NCBI GenBank assembly: GCA_951799425.1
Contig: OX637393.1
Coordinates: 24,756,744-24,820,743, forward strand
Direction: 5' to 3'
Length of the DNA: 64,000 nt
DNA from: Ilex aquifolium
Lineage: Eukaryota > Streptophyta > Magnoliopsida > Aquifoliales > Aquifoliaceae
How positions within the stretch are numbered: position 1 is the stretch's first letter; every line of letters begins with the position of its first letter. The notes under the pieces were generated by a model. It had not been told where the DNA came from. It made no database searches and saw only the letters and a program-made list of their open reading frames with translations. The position numbers and the translations under genes were made by a program. Shown one piece after another: positions 10,676 to 24,000 of this stretch.

Positions 10676-10960
10676 GTCCAAAAATTCAAAAATTTTAAAA
10701 TTGTTTTACCAAGCTTTGGGCTTTGAATTTCCTTCCTTTAAATGATCAAATTGGACCCTAATGGGGTATGAATCATGGTGTGTTGGACTGGGGTTGGATC
10801 AAATGAATGTTGAACCGAATTTTCATTGTGGGTTATAACCTCGGTTTAGGGATGTTATTGATGTGGTATCGGGTTAAGCGATATCCACGGATGTTTCCGC
10901 GGGTTGACGGGTTGTCAACGGTTAATAAAAGACCACCGGATTTTGGGGTGTCACATTGTA

Positions 10961-13019
10961 TGTGGGGGAGGGACGACCAAAATAGACTTGTAAGACTTGC
11001 CATAGACCCAAATATGAATTTTGACCAAGACCCACCCGAGGATGCCGATGATAACTTCGGGGATGATGGTGCTAATGTTCCAAGGGGTGGGGGAATGCAA
11101 AACCCTAAAATGCCAAATCCCCAAATGCATTTTCCCCCTCCTAGGAATGAGGAAAACAATATCTCAATTGATCCTCCGGTGAGGTCAATGAGGGATTATC
11201 TTCAACCAACCCGAAGCACCACCCCTTCTTGCATACTTCTACCGGTCCAAGCTCATGCCTTCCTTGTTAAACCGGGAATGTTACAACTTCTTCCTCAATT
11301 CCATGGAATTGAAAAAGAAAATCCTTATTTGCACATTAAGGAATTTGAGGAAATTGTTGCAACATTTCTCATAAATCATGTCATACAACACATACCTCGC
11401 ATGAAATTATTTTCCTTCTCCCTTAAAGACAAAGCCAAAACTTGGTTAAACTCACTGAAACCTCGATTGATAAGTTCTTGGGCAAAAAAACTTTCCGAAT
11501 TTTTAAATAAATTTTTTCCGGTGCCCAAGACCACTGCTCTTAAGAAACAAATTCAAAATTTTTCGGAGAAATCTAATGAGTAGTTTTATCAATGTTGGGA
11601 TCGATACAAAGAGTTACTACAATCCATCCCACATCATGGATTCGAACCGTGGCAATTGGTTAGTTTCTTCTATGAAGGAATTACATCGGCCCACCGACAA
11701 TTCATAGACATAATGTGTAGCAGTTAGTTTCTAAATAAAGATCCAGATGAGGCTCTTGAATACTTCAATACATTGGCACAAAATGCTCACTCTTGGGATA
11801 TCACAGATCCAAATGATGTGCCAAGGTCTTCTCCGGGGAGTCAACCAAGTGGGGGAGGGATGTATAATTTGCGGGACCAAGAAGACTTGCTTGCCAAAAT
11901 CACAAAGTTGGCCCGAAAGGTGGAGAGTCTAGAAGAGAATAGGAGGCATGAAGTGTCTAACATTGCTAAGGTCGTGGAGTGTTGCAATAAATGCGAAAGT
12001 GTTGAGCATTCTATCTTGGAGTGCCCAAACATTCCGGCACTCAAAGAGGTTTATCATGAACAAGTGAATGTCTTCAACCAAAGTAGACAATCATTCTCTC
12101 CACATTCCAATACATATAACCCGAGTTGGAGCAATCACCCGAACTTTATTTGGAAGAATGACAACCCTACTCCTCATGGGTCTAGCTCAATGTCACCTCT
12201 CATTCCACCCAAGTCAAAGCAATCCTACTATGGTCATGGTCCCTCATCTAGCTCCTAATACCCACAGTCCAATCAACAAGGTTTTACCAAAAATCCACCA
12301 CCTCAACAAGGGTTTGGTCAACAAGGACCATCCAACCCACCCACCTACCAACCTCCTCACAAAAGAAACTTGGAGGATGTTGTGCACAAATTCATTCAAA
12401 GCCAAACAACAATCAACAACCAAACCGTCACCACTTTCAATGATATTCAGACTCAAATCACAAAATTGACCAATGTCATAGGGTCGTCCTAGCAAGAGAA
12501 AGGGAAATTTCCCACTCAACCTCAAGAAAATCCTAGGGGGCAACACATGATTGAGTCGTCTGACCCCACCAATGAGAGTTGTGAACAACTCAAGGCTGTC
12601 ACCACCCTAAGGAGTGGCAAACAAATTGACAAAACCATTTTGCCAAAAGTCTCACCCAAAGCCACATTGGCTAAATAAAAAGAGACTACGGGCAACTCCG
12701 AGGGGGGGGTGAGACACATGAAAAGAAAAAAATTGTGGATTTAAATGTGCATGAGTGTCCTATTCCGGCCCCTTTTCCCCAACATTTGAAGCCACCGGCT
12801 AACATTGCTAACTATTCGGACATCATTGAAATGTTAAGAAAGTGAAGATAAACATTCCGCTCCTTGATGCCATCAAGCAAATACCTTCATGTGCAAAGAT
12901 CTTGAAAGACTTGTGCACTGTGAAGAGGAAGATGAATGTGCATAAGAAGGCATTTCTCACGAAGCAAGAGAGTTCTATTTTGAGAACCAACACACCACCC
13001 AATGTGCAAAGATCTTGTA
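10961..13019 (+). pseudogene. gag and start of protease region, element C
   Basis: The region encodes an Athila-type gag: MRDYLQPTR, PYLHIKEFEEI, MKLFSFSLKDKAKTWLNSL, and then a zinc knuckle of form CX2CX4HX4C (CNKCESVEHSILEC) near 11985-12026. Pro/Gln-rich linker sequence follows. The last 180 bp (LCTVKRKMNVHKKAFL) correspond to the start of the protease region, as in F at about 43480-43512. The order and motifs follow element F but the sequences are well diverged, so C is a separate family. The region ends where the LTR of E begins. It is a fossil with several breaks. Confidence 0.8.
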
Positions 13020-13899
13020 GTTTTCTCAGTTTTAAGTCCAAGTATCAATCCCACGAAGAGTTTTTAATAATTAGGAAATAAAATAAAAACAATGGAGTTG
13101 TTGTTTAAGTAATGTAACATGAGATAGTTTGTGATGTGAGCTTAGATTGATAACTAGTCTAATTAAACTTTTGTTTGCAGATAGATAGTTAAAAGACAAT
13201 GGTAATAATATAAAAAGTATCCTTCAGCTTAAGGATCTCATATGCTTTATATTGGTCAAGTACTGGAAATGCCACCTTACATCAATTAACTTCCATGTTA
13301 CTGGCAAGTCAACCGGTAGGTCTGATGTATATAAACCATCACACAGCAACTTCTTAGGTTAGCTGGTGGTATTAAATCATAACACATCAACTTCTTAGGT
13401 TAGCTAGTTATAGATGTGCTAATTGACTAATTCAAGAAAACCAGAAGGACATGTCATTCATAAGGATCACTTGAATTACTCAATAGGTCATCTGTAATAT
13501 ATATATACCAGTTAAACATCCTCAGTGCCTTTGGAGGTCAAGCCATACCGGTGGAACACCATAGATATTCGACTGGCAATATTATTATGTATACCAGTTA
13601 AACGATCTTAGTAATCCAGAAGGACAAGTCATTCATAAGGATCACTTAGGTCATTAATCTGATAGTTATATATATAAGTTAAACAACCCTAATAACTCAG
13701 AAGGACAAGCCATTTATGAGGATCATTTAGGTTTTGTACCATGCATCAGTAGAACAACCTCAGTGCTCCGGTGGAGGTCAAGCCATATCGGTGGAAACAC
13801 CGTAGATATTTAACCGACAAGTTGATGATGTACTGATGACATAATTCCAGGCACATCACCGAAATTACGTACATCACCATATCATGCATGAAGTGTATA

Positions 13900-13941
<42 letters not shown>

Positions 13942-14711
13942 CATCAGCATTTTCAAAAGTTAACCAATATTATACATATGTTTACCTCTCTCTGGAGGAT
14001 AGAAGTAACAACTCACACCCCATTACTATAGACAAGTAAGGAGTATGGGTAATTTTCATTATAACTGTAAATACAGTACAGACTCGGACACTTCTTTCAC
14101 AATGAACAACTGAAATACAACCACATTTACTATCAGTTAAGACAAAAAGGTGATGGCAGTTCAACTATCCGAATAGAAAGATAAAACAAAAATGTAGAAA
14201 TACAGAGTTTCGGCTGGAGTGTATGACGAATCGAATTTGTATCTGACTTCTTCTTTCTCTCTTTCTATTTCTCTTTCTCTTTCTCTTTTTCTCTTTGGAA
14301 CTTCTCCCTGGATTCTCTAAACCCGGCCTCTCGTTCAACTGAAAAGGACTTGCATATATATAGGGAAAAAGGAAGCATGAGGTGGAGGATTTGCTTGAGC
14401 CGACTTTTACCACCGTCCGGACGCCCCTCCACCGTCCAGACGGTGGAGACTTGCTGGATCATCATCTTTTTGGCGTGCTGACTCTTCTTTTATATATATT
14501 ACACTTTGCTCCCTTTATTCTTTCAAGCTTTGACGCATTGTTCTTCGTATTTTCTAGCGATTCTGTATTGATCCCTGAAATTTTAAACATAACACAATTA
14601 AAACCCTAATTTACGCACAAACCCTAATTGACTCTAATTGATAGTTTTTAGTTATTTTATCATATCAATTTGACTAACTATTCTAATTTACATACTAATT
14701 AGGGTTAATCA
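13020..14711 (-). repeat. 3' LTR of element E (left end incomplete)
   Basis: The sequence aligns with the LTR of B (53026-54849) from TAGTTTTCTC onwards and ends TTAATCA. It contains repeated 'CCAGAAGGACAAGCCATT' and 'ACTTCTTAGGTTAGCTGGT' sequences. The cassette CCGTCCGGACGC ... CCACCGTCCAGACGGTGG lies at 14411-14446, with a TATA box (TATATATA at 14355-14362) downstream of it on the minus strand. No target duplication can be read at the left end. Confidence 0.85.
13901..13941. repeat. (TA)n microsatellite
   Basis: About 18 TA units lie inside the LTR of E. The equivalent place in the LTR of B (near 54060) has only short TATATA runs, so the expansion is private to this copy. Confidence 0.95.
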
Positions 14712-14747
14712 CACTCCCCAACTTAAACTTTACTAGTCCCTAGTAAA
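14712..14747 (-). other. Polypurine tract and PPT-proximal hairpin, element E
   Basis: On the minus strand a perfect 8-bp stem TTTACTAG/CTAGTAAA with loop GGA (14729-14747) is followed by GTTTAAGTTGGGGAGTG directly against the LTR end. The geometry is as in A, B and F, but the stem sequence differs from that of A. Confidence 0.8.
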
Positions 14748-16519
14748 TTATAAAAACTATTAACAAAATAAAATACACGTAAAGGTAAAATCATTTTCAT
14801 AGATTTTTTTTTTACAATTGCATTTAGCATATGCAATAAGCCTTTAAACCCCTAGGTGATCCCTAGTGGACGAGTTATGTCTCGTGAAGATTTTCAGTGA
14901 AGCTACCTACAAACTTCAGTAGTTAGGAGTTTATAATTCATATTTTTCACAAAATAATTAAATCAATATTCTTTTTGTTTCGCCAGAATAGTTCCTTTTC
15001 TGATCACTGTAAGAGTAACACACGTTAATTGTGACATTATCTATATATTTTTATAAAAACGTATGTGTGTGTAATGATTTCTTTATTTTCAAAAATCACT
15101 TGAGAAATATTACCCTCTTTCATGGTAGTCTTGATGTCAATCCTTTCCTGGAATACGCTCAGCAAAAATAACACACATGTTATAGTGATTGTTCTCAAGA
15201 GTTACATGTGATTGGAGTATAGTTAACAAAGCAAATAATTTCACATGTAGTAAATCAAAAGAGCGGTTATTTGAATAAAATTAGAATTTGACATAATCTC
15301 ATGAAAGAATATTAACACTATATTGATTATATTATCAACATTCTCCTTTTTTGGATTGATAGAATTTATACAGATGTATGATCTCTGGAATCAAAAAGGA
15401 CTTTTCTGGATTGTAATGTGGTCATCAGTTTAGGGTTTAAAAAACGACATCCATCGGATTCAAAAGCTACTTTTTATATTGTGGCACACCTCTTTCTAAT
15501 TTTTGTTTTTTTTAAACTTTGCATGTTCATCCTTTCCATTTTTCCCTTTCTTGGCTCTTTTCTTTCTATTTTTCCTTTTTAAATTTTTTTTTAAACTTTG
15601 CATGTTAATATCCTTTTCTTTTTCTTTTCTTTTCCTTTTCTTTTCCCCCTTTTCTTCTTCTTTTGTTTTTCTGTATCATATTGATTTAGAAGAGGGTGCA
15701 AGAAAATTATGTAGCAAAGGTAGGTTTGATATATATTCTTATATGGCTCAGGTATTTTTCGGGTTTTAAGAAAAGAATTTATACTCTTTTAGACTCAATT
15801 CTGGCTTAACTAAGGATATAATTTTGTAAAAGAAATGACCAAGGCTCAAAATTAATCAAACATGGCCTAAGATCATTTTTCAGAAATCATATATTTGTAC
15901 TCTTTCTAAATGAAAGTTAAGGATAATATTAATAATATAATTCAATAAGTGTTAATCAAAACAAAATTAATGAGATTATTCAAAGAAAATTTACCATTGA
16001 ATCGAAGAGTCTTATTTGAGTAGATGTAGAATATCTCTCCAAGAATGATTGGCTCAAATTCTGCAATTGGTTTTACATCTCCACTATATATATGCAAAGA
16101 GTGTAATATTTCACAAGGTTTCTAAAATAAGAAAATCTATTTTGTGCTTATAAGAATAAGTTTAAACAAAAATATTAAGATAATGCACAACTAAAATATG
16201 AAAATCCCGCGTGATCAGATTAAGACTATTCTTGCAAAGCATTAGAATACTAATTCAATTTAATAGTGAATCATATGAAGTAATCTTCCTAACTTTTTTA
16301 AAACATAAGCTTCATTTTAACTAACAAAAACAAACTTAAGCACACAGAAGTTCAAAATAAACAAGTTCAAAACATACATAAGTTCAAGACAAATAAGTTT
16401 AAAACAAACAAGTGCAAAACATAAATTAAAGTTCAAGTGCATAAAGTAAAAGTGTGTAATTAAAAATTTGAGTGAAAGATAGCAAAGTTTTTGTGTAGAA
16501 TCTCCAGTCCTTAAGAAGT
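14748..16519 (-). other. Noncoding 3' internal region of element E
   Basis: There is no credible gene here. A block of about 150 bp next to the LTR (14800-14925) is well conserved with B and F and contains two small stems (TTGCAT/ATGCAA and ACGAG/CTCGT at 14870-14885). A pyrimidine-rich tract on the plus strand lies at 15500-15670. The right end is the target site of element T. Confidence 0.75.
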
Positions 16520-16800
16520 TGTAACGCCCCAAATACCACCCTGGACGGCATTACATTCTAAAACATTCACATCATGAGAGCACTAAATATATATCCATCA
16601 AATAAGAAACATTCTTAATTTTAACAAAATTTGGGCAGAGTCTCCTTCGTACGAGAAGCTCTCCCAAAACTCACAACCTGTACATTTATAATACCTTGAC
16701 CACACCGGGTCTATCTAACCATCAAATCCAAAATATTTCATTCACCATATATACTATCCACAACAATCATCCCAAAAGAATAAGTCAAACTAAGGCCATT

Positions 16801-19130
16801 TGTAACGCCCCAAAACACACCCTGGACGGCATTACATACTAAAACCATTTACATCATGAGAGCACTAATATCATCCATAAATAAATTAAACTTCATTCAT
16901 CATCCACAAAATATTTACATCATTATCCAAAAGAATATGCCCAACCATGGCATTTAAATCTCAAAAATTAATTAAAGTAGCACAGCGGAATAGCAAAAGA
17001 AACTAGACCTTACAGTGTCCAAAAGAATAACCTAGTCTAGTACAAAAGAAGCTACATCTCTACATATCCACCTCGGGATCTAGGTTCCCCTCGAGTGGAG
17101 CCTCCCAATGCCCTGACTCGTCGATGCCGAGATCCTCCTCTAGCACCAAATCTGAAAAATGTAATTTATATGGGATGAGCACGAAGCTCTGTAGCAAAAT
17201 CTTCCCACACTCAAACAAGGTCTAGAAAAACATATAAAACGGTTGGTCTCATTTTCACAAATAGCATATATACCATTTTGAAGGAAAAGCAGGATATTCT
17301 AAATAGATCTCAAGTTTAAATGTTCGCAAGAATTTTAAATGAACCGTAAAGCTCAGTCACAATTATCACCATAACCATTTCCGATAGGTCCTTGTGGAGT
17401 CACATACCTCCACAAACACTTGTTGGAAACCATTCCGTAACAATAATAATAATCTCATGTTCTTATGTATATTGATTCATCCCCGTACCATGTATGTTGA
17501 TTGCTTCTCATGAATCTACCAAACGATTATACCTAGTCCACCTATTTACATCATAATCACAAGCACTATAGGAAAGGGCGTCTACCATCCCAATGGCAGT
17601 GACGAGACCCTTCCTAGGAAAATTATACTATCCCTTGTTCGAACTCCAGTGAACGATAGTGGTTTCATTACCAAATGACAACCCACTACAAGTGCTAGGA
17701 AACCATCTCACCCCCACTGGGGTAGACTAACCTCTAACACTCTACGGCATCTCTCGAAGGCAATCCAAGTCCCTCACAACAACCATACAATTGAGGAAAC
17801 CAACATATTCTCAATTCATCAACATTTCAAGGAATTACCAAATTCCACAATTTCTAATATAATGTTTCATAATATGATGGAAGAAAATGAGCAAGAGATC
17901 ATCATAAGTAACATTTTGGTGTACAATATCAAACACTAAAGTTTTGAAAGCAATACCAAGGGAAAATAGAGGGAAAAGTTCATTTCTCTTTAAAACCAAG
18001 GTTTGAAGATGAAAAGGAGAAATTTAATAGTTACCCAACCATCACAATGTTCAAAACATGGCATTTATTTCAAGAGGAACAAGAATCATGTATTTAATAG
18101 CAAGTACATATGATTTTAAACCAAAAGAATACATATAATATAGCCCTAGCCTCAATGTAAGAACATAGGAAGAAATCCTCTACCTCAACCAAGTATCTCT
18201 AGCAACCCAAGCTTTAAAGACTCCCTTTTCCCCTTCTTCTTGCTCCCTTGCTACTTTCTCTTTTGGTTCTAAGAGGTTTGAGTGAGGGTGAAGTGAAATT
18301 ATAGAAGAGGGAATGGATGGAGAAGTGAAATCTTGAAAACTAGGGCTTTGATCTTGTAAATCTCTCCCAATTTTTGTGTTTTTCTCTCCCTCTTTTGCTC
18401 TCTAAGGGTGCCTAGGGTTTGGATGGGTGAAATGAGGCTCAAATAGTCGGCCTTAAGTATTTATAGTGGAAGAAATGGAGAAAGACCCGCAGTCGGATCG
18501 GGCTGGTTTCTATCGGGCGTACCGGTACGCGTACCGGTACGGTTGAGCCTCTGGAGTCCAGCGTACCGGTACGCGTACCGGTACGATTCAGCTTCTGGAG
18601 TTCAGCGTACCGGTACGATTTGACTTCCAGATTTTTGTTTCAACTTCCAATGCAGTTTTGACCCATTTAGAGGTCGAATTGGAAAATTTTCATGAGACAT
18701 ACTTTTGTAGCCCTAGATGTCTAATATCTACTGTAAAAATTTCAGATCAACTGGACTTAAGGATAAAAAGTTATGGCCAAAACACTAAGTAGTGTTCAAT
18801 ACCCATTTTTACCCAAATTCTCGCTAAAGTGTATTTTAACTCCGAGACACTTCCTAACTTCCAATACATCCATATTACCACTCCCAATGTTTTTCAACCT
18901 TCCGGATTCAATGGAATCATTATTTTGACCTACAAACTTTTAGAAACTTGTCTAATCACCCTTTCCAAGTTTAAACATCTTCGACACGTAACTTCCCAAT
19001 CAAATTGTCTCCATAGCATTTATTCCTACGGTTTATTCTTATGTCACTACATATATCTACATCTTTACAAATATTATTTACTATATATATATCTCTATAA
19101 ATATATAAAAGAAAAATTCAGGGTGTTACA
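16801..19130 (-). repeat. S2: solo LTR nested in the left LTR of T
   Basis: It is 2330 bp, TGTAACGCCCC ... GGGTGTTACA, with a perfect target duplication CCATT at 16796-16800 and 19131-19135. It is related to the LTR of T but a different subfamily, and closest to S6 over its left 600 bp and right 500 bp. The TATA box is at 18458-18465 on the minus strand and the TACCGGTA array (five copies) at 18518-18618. It must be younger than T. Confidence 0.93.
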
Positions 19131-20585
19131 CCATTACAACCCAAAAGAATTACATGAATATATTGCAGCGGAATTTCAAAAGAAACTAGACTTTACAATG
19201 TTTGTACATATTGGTTCCTAGTCTAGTACAAAAATAAAAGGGGCATCTCTAAATGTCCCACTCGGGATCCAGGTACCCCTCTAATGAGGCTTCCCCAAGG
19301 CCCGGCTCATTAGCGTCAAGCTCCTCCTCTATAGCATAATCTGAAAAATGTTAATTGTAGGGGATGAGCACGAAGCTCTGTAGCAAAATCTTCCCAAACT
19401 CAAACAAGGTTTAGGAAAGCATATAAAACGGTTGGTCTCATTTTCACAAATAGCATATATAACATTTTGAAGGAAAAGCAGGACATTTTAAATAGATCTC
19501 AAGTTTAAGTAGCAATAGTAATCGAAATGGATAAATAAACACCATATACCATTGGTAATTCATTCTACCATGAACCGTTTTCAACAAGTTCTCGCAGAAT
19601 CCCATACTTCCCGAAACTCTTGTCAAAACAATTTATGGTACAATGCACGATGACCCACACTGTGTGCCCGATACAACCCACGTTACTAACCCGTGATCAT
19701 TAGCGATATGAAAAATTTATACCCACACGGCGTACAAAGGCGTCTACCCGCTCCATGTGGTAGGAAAAGTTCATACCCGCGTGGCATATAAAGACGTATA
19801 CCCACTACATGATACCCGGTCCATAGTAATCCATGTTCGTATCGTACAACCACGCAAGCGATAAAATTCCCACAAATATCTCCCATTCTAACCATACCAT
19901 AAACCCCCACCGGGATAGACTAACCTCTAACACTCTACGGCAATGCTCGAAAGCAATTCAAGTCCATCACAACAATCATACAAGAGATATCATTACAAAC
20001 ATTTTCTCAATTTACCAGAAATCCCAAAATCCCCAAATTTCACAATTTGTACCATAGCAAAATTGAAGAAAAAGAGCAAGAGATCACCATAAACATCATT
20101 TTTTTATACAATATCAAGCACTAAGGTTGTGATGGTGAGAACAAAGAAAATGTAAAGAGGAAAAATTCATTTTTCTTAAAACTAGGGTTTGAGAATGAAA
20201 AAGGGACCTTTAATGGTTACTCAACTACCACAATGTTTAAAACATGGCAATAAATGCAAGAGGATCAAGAATCAAGTAAATAATAGCAAGTATATATGAT
20301 TTTGAACCAAAAGAATACATATAATTTAATCCTAGCCTCAATGTAAGAGAATAGGAAGAAATCCCCTACCTTAATGTTCTTGGAAAAATTAGGGCTTTGA
20401 TCTTTAATCAACCCTTCAATCTCTTGTTTTCTCTTGATCTTGTGTTTCTCTCTTTCTCTCTTCCTCTCTTATGTTTTCTAGGGTTTGGAGTGGTGTAATG
20501 AAGGCTAAGGAGGTGACAAAAATGTATTTATAGTGGAGGAAAAATCGGCTTGTTCGCGACTTAAAATAAACAGTCTGGTTTTGGT

Positions 20586-20700
20586 AGTACCGGTACTCAG
20601 TACCGGTACCATTCAGTACCGGTACCAGAAACCTTCTGGAATCGGGGTACCGGTACATAGTACCGGTACGGTACAGTACCGGTACCCAGTACCGGTACCA
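20586..20700 (-). repeat. TACCGGTA array in the left LTR of T (seven copies)
   Basis: Seven TACCGGTA palindromes are arranged as close pairs separated by spacers such as CAGAAACCTTCTGGAATC. The TATA box lies about 55 bp downstream on the minus strand. The position suggests promoter-proximal enhancer repeats. Confidence 0.85.
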
Positions 20701-21014
20701 TTTACCCAGTTTTGCCTATTTCTTTTGTTTTCCATTTCCAATCCATTCCAAAACTAACCAAATCCATCACAAACCTCTCCAACACATATTTATACACCAA
20801 ACCTATCTAATACAAGTTATAGGACCTAACATTTTATATTTTTACTCACTAAAACTAAATTTCAACTATGATTTTCATTAACGTTTTAAATCTTTACTTT
20901 TCAATTTTACAAAGTTCAAACACACTTCAATACCCCTATCCACATCTTTACAACCATTATTTGCTATATCTATATATCTATATGCATATATAAAAGAAAA
21001 TGCGGGGTGTTACA

Positions 21015-21030
21015 ATCCACCCCCCTTAAA
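21015..21030 (-). other. Polypurine tract of element T
   Basis: On the minus strand, CTTTAAGGGGGGTGGAT lies directly before the LTR end TGTAACA. This is the expected place and composition for plus-strand priming. Confidence 0.85.
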
Positions 21031-21055
21031 GAAAGTTTCGTCCTCGAAACTTACC

Positions 21056-24000
21056 TCAAGTAGCGAACAAATGTGGATACTTCTCCCGCATTTCTTGCTC
21101 CGGTTCCCAAGTAGCTTCTTCCACTCCATGGTGTTGCCACAAAACCTTCACTAGTCGGATGACTTTGTTACGGAGCACCTTCTCTTTGGCATCGAGAATC
21201 TTCAACGGTTGTTCTTCATAGGTTGCTCCCTCTTGAATTTCAATATCTTCCAAGTCTACGACCGGCGTTGCATCCGATTGACACTTTCTCAACATCGACA
21301 CGTGGAACACGTCATGTACCCCATACAACTGAGCTGGTAATCGCAACTGATACGCCGCTTTGCCCACAACTTTGATCACTTCAAATGGCCCGGTATATCT
21401 TGGCGCTAACTTTCCCTTCTTGCCGAATCTAAATACTCCTTTCTTGGGTGACACTTTGAGAAATACGTAGTCTCCCACCTTGAATTCTAAGGGTCTTCGT
21501 CTGTGGTCCGCATAGCTCTTCTGTCTACTTTGCGCCGTTCGTAGCCTCTCTCGGATGAGTTGAATCTTCTCCGTAGTTTCTCGAACAATGTCCGGTCCCA
21601 ACAAACTACTCTCGCCGGCTTCTAACCAACACGTCGGTGATCGGCATGGTCTTCCATACAATGCTTCATACGGTGCCATCCCAATACTTTCCTAATAGCT
21701 GTTGTTGTAAGCAAACTCCACCAACGGTAGGTGGTCGCTCCAACTCCCCTTGAAGTCCAACGTGCAAGCGCGTAACATATCCTCCACAATCTGTATCACC
21801 CTCTCGGATTGGCCATCCGTTTGGGGATGAAAGGCGGTGCTGAAGTGTAACTCTGTCCCCATAGCCCTTTGAAGACTTTGCCAAAATTGCGCTACGAAAC
21901 GAGAATCACGATCCGACACAATGGATAGCGGAACTACATGCAATCTCACTATCTCGCAAATATAGAGCTTGCTCAGGGTCTCTAACGTGTCGGTGGTCTT
22001 CATACTCAAGAAGTGAGCGGACTTGGTGAGTCTATCAACAATGACCCATGCGGCATTATGCCCTCGTGAAGTCCGTGGAAAGCCAGATACGAAGTCCATG
22101 GTGATGTGATCCCACTTCCACTCCGGGATAGGCAGAGAGTGTAATAATCCTCCAGGTCGTTGATGCTCAATCTTCACTTGCTGGCACACCGCACATTTTG
22201 CTATGAACCTTGCCACATCCTTCTTCATTCCCTTCCACCAATATTGGCGCTTCATGTCCCTGTACATTTTGGTGCTACCGGGGTGGATAGCAAACTTAGA
22301 GCGATGACATTCACCAAGTATCTCCTCCTTTAGGGACGAATCATCGGGAATGCATAGCTTCTCCCCATGTCTCAATTCTCCGTTTCTCAAAGACCAACCC
22401 TCCATAGTTTCCCCATTTTCCAATCTAGCTCGAATCGACGCTAATTCAGGATCTAAGCATTGCAATTCTGCAACCCTACGTTGGAGAGTAGGTTGAGCCA
22501 CCAGGTTGAACAAACATGGTCGGGATCCATCTTCTCCAACCCATAGATCAAAATCTCCAAGGGCATCCTTCAACTTCCATTTATTTGCAAGAACATTGAT
22601 TTCACCCCGAGACTTCCTGCTAAGAGCGTCAGCAACTACATTTGCCTTCCCCGGATGGTAGTTGAGCGTGAACTCATAATCTTCCAAGTACTCAATCCAC
22701 CTTCTCTGCCGGAGATTCAAGTCTTTCTGTGTGAAGATATACTTGAGGCTTTTATGGTCTGAGAACACTTGAAATTTCTCCCCGTATAAATAACATCTCC
22801 ACAGCTTAAGAGCAAACACCACAGCGGCTAACTCCAAGTTGTGAGTGGGATAGTTCTGTTCGTGAGTTTTGAGTTGCCTCGATCCATAAACAAATACCTT
22901 CCCTCCTTGCATTAGAACACATCCCAAGCCTCGTAGCGAAGCATCTGTGTACACATCATATCCCTCCCCACTGCTCGGAATAATGAGGACAGGAGCCGTC
23001 GTCAACTTCTCCTTCAAGGTGCGAAAGGGTAACTCAGACGCTTGAGTCCACACAAATTTTTCTCTCTTCTTTGTAAGGCGAGTTATTGGCATCGCAAGCT
23101 TTGAGAACCCTTCTACGAACCTTCGATAGTAACCTGCTAAACCCAAGAAGCTACGTATCTCGGTCACATTCTTCGGTGGTTCCCATTTCATCACAGCCTC
23201 AATCTTTGCGGGATCAACATCTACTCCTTTCTCGGACACAACATGGCCAAGGAACTTCACTTCCTTCATCCAAAACTCACACTTGCTCATCTTCGCATAT
23301 AACCTATGTTCTCTCAATGTTTGTAGCACAATAGAGAGATGATGAGCATGTTCCTCCTGAGTCTGGGAGTAAATCAATATGTCATCAATAAACACAATGA
23401 CAAATTGATCGAGGTAAGGCCGGAAGACTCTGTGCATCAAATCCATGAAGGCTGCGGGGGCATTAGTCAATCCGAACGGCATCACCGTATACTCGAAGTG
23501 ACCATACCGGGTACGGAAAGCAGTCTTAGGAATATCCTCCTCCTTAATCTGCAGCTGATGATACCCCGTGCGAAGATCAATCTTGGAGTAATACTTCGAC
23601 CCCTTCAACTGATCAAATAAGTCATCAATTCTCGGCAACGGATACTTATTCTTCACGGTAACCCTATTCAACCTCCGATAATCCGTGCACAACCGTAGTG
23701 TCTCATCTGTCTTCTTCACAAAGAGGACCGGGGCTCCCCAAGGTGAGGTGCTCAAACGTATAAACCCAATGGCCAATAGATGATCCAATTGCTTCCTTAG
23801 CTCCTTCAACTCCAAATGTGCCATTCGATAAGGGGCAATGGATATGGGTTCAGTTCCTGGATAGAGATCAATCTTGAACTCAATCTCCCTTTGTGGATGT
23901 AACCCAGGTAATTCGTCAGGGAAGACATCTGGAAAATCCGATACTATCAACACCACGTCCGCATGGGATTTATCCCGATCATCTCCCATTAAGCTGGCTA

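Larger units (their letters stand above)
7896..10955 (+). repeat. S1: solo LTR in element C
   Basis: This 3060-bp sequence begins TGTGAAACCCCGG and ends GGGGTGTCACA, with a perfect 5-bp target duplication TTGTA at 7891-7895 and 10956-10960. No primer site, polypurine tract or coding is present, so it is a solo LTR. A TATA box TATAAATA at 8280-8287 suggests plus orientation. It is related to S5 (minus). It also carries CTGGGCGTTGGCTCACCC near 10215, resembling a 'GTGCTCACCCC' motif in the chromovirus LTRs T and S6, so a chromovirus origin is likely but not proven. Short ORFs inside it have no recognisable domain. Confidence 0.9.
6136..13019 (+). mobile_element. Element C: Athila-like Ty3/gypsy element, left part, interrupted by S1
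   Basis: The element starts with a TG...CA LTR (6136-7738), followed by a tRNA-Asp type primer site, then gag up to the start of the protease coding, where it meets the LTR of element E. Solo LTR S1 interrupts the leader. The right half and 3' LTR are not present in the window. Its LTR is the same family as solo LTR S3, which lies in the opposite orientation. The gag is related to that of F but clearly a different family. It is a fossil with several breaks and older than S1 and E. Confidence 0.85.
16520..21014 (-). repeat. 3' LTR of element T (interrupted by S2)
   Basis: It runs from TGTAACGCCCC to GGGGTGTTACA. Without the nested S2 and its duplicated CCATT it is about 2160 bp. It matches the right LTR closely except in the outermost 60 bp or so. 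The minus-strand TATA box is at 20525-20532 and the TACCGGTA array at 20586-20700. Confidence 0.92.

Noticed and set aside
15503-15769. Open frame of 88 codons, mostly Phe, Leu and Ser
   Set aside because: It is a translation of a pyrimidine-rich tract in the noncoding 3' region of E. The equivalents in B and F are not conserved as protein.
18829-19221. Open frame running out of S2 into the LTR of T, similar to 60645-60971
   Set aside because: The shared part is the conserved LTR end of S2 and S6; the frame crosses an insertion junction and is not a gene.
19444-20057. Short open frames repeated exactly at 26351-26964
   Set aside because: The repetition is simply the two LTRs of element T; the frames have no domain and do not persist in S2 or S6.
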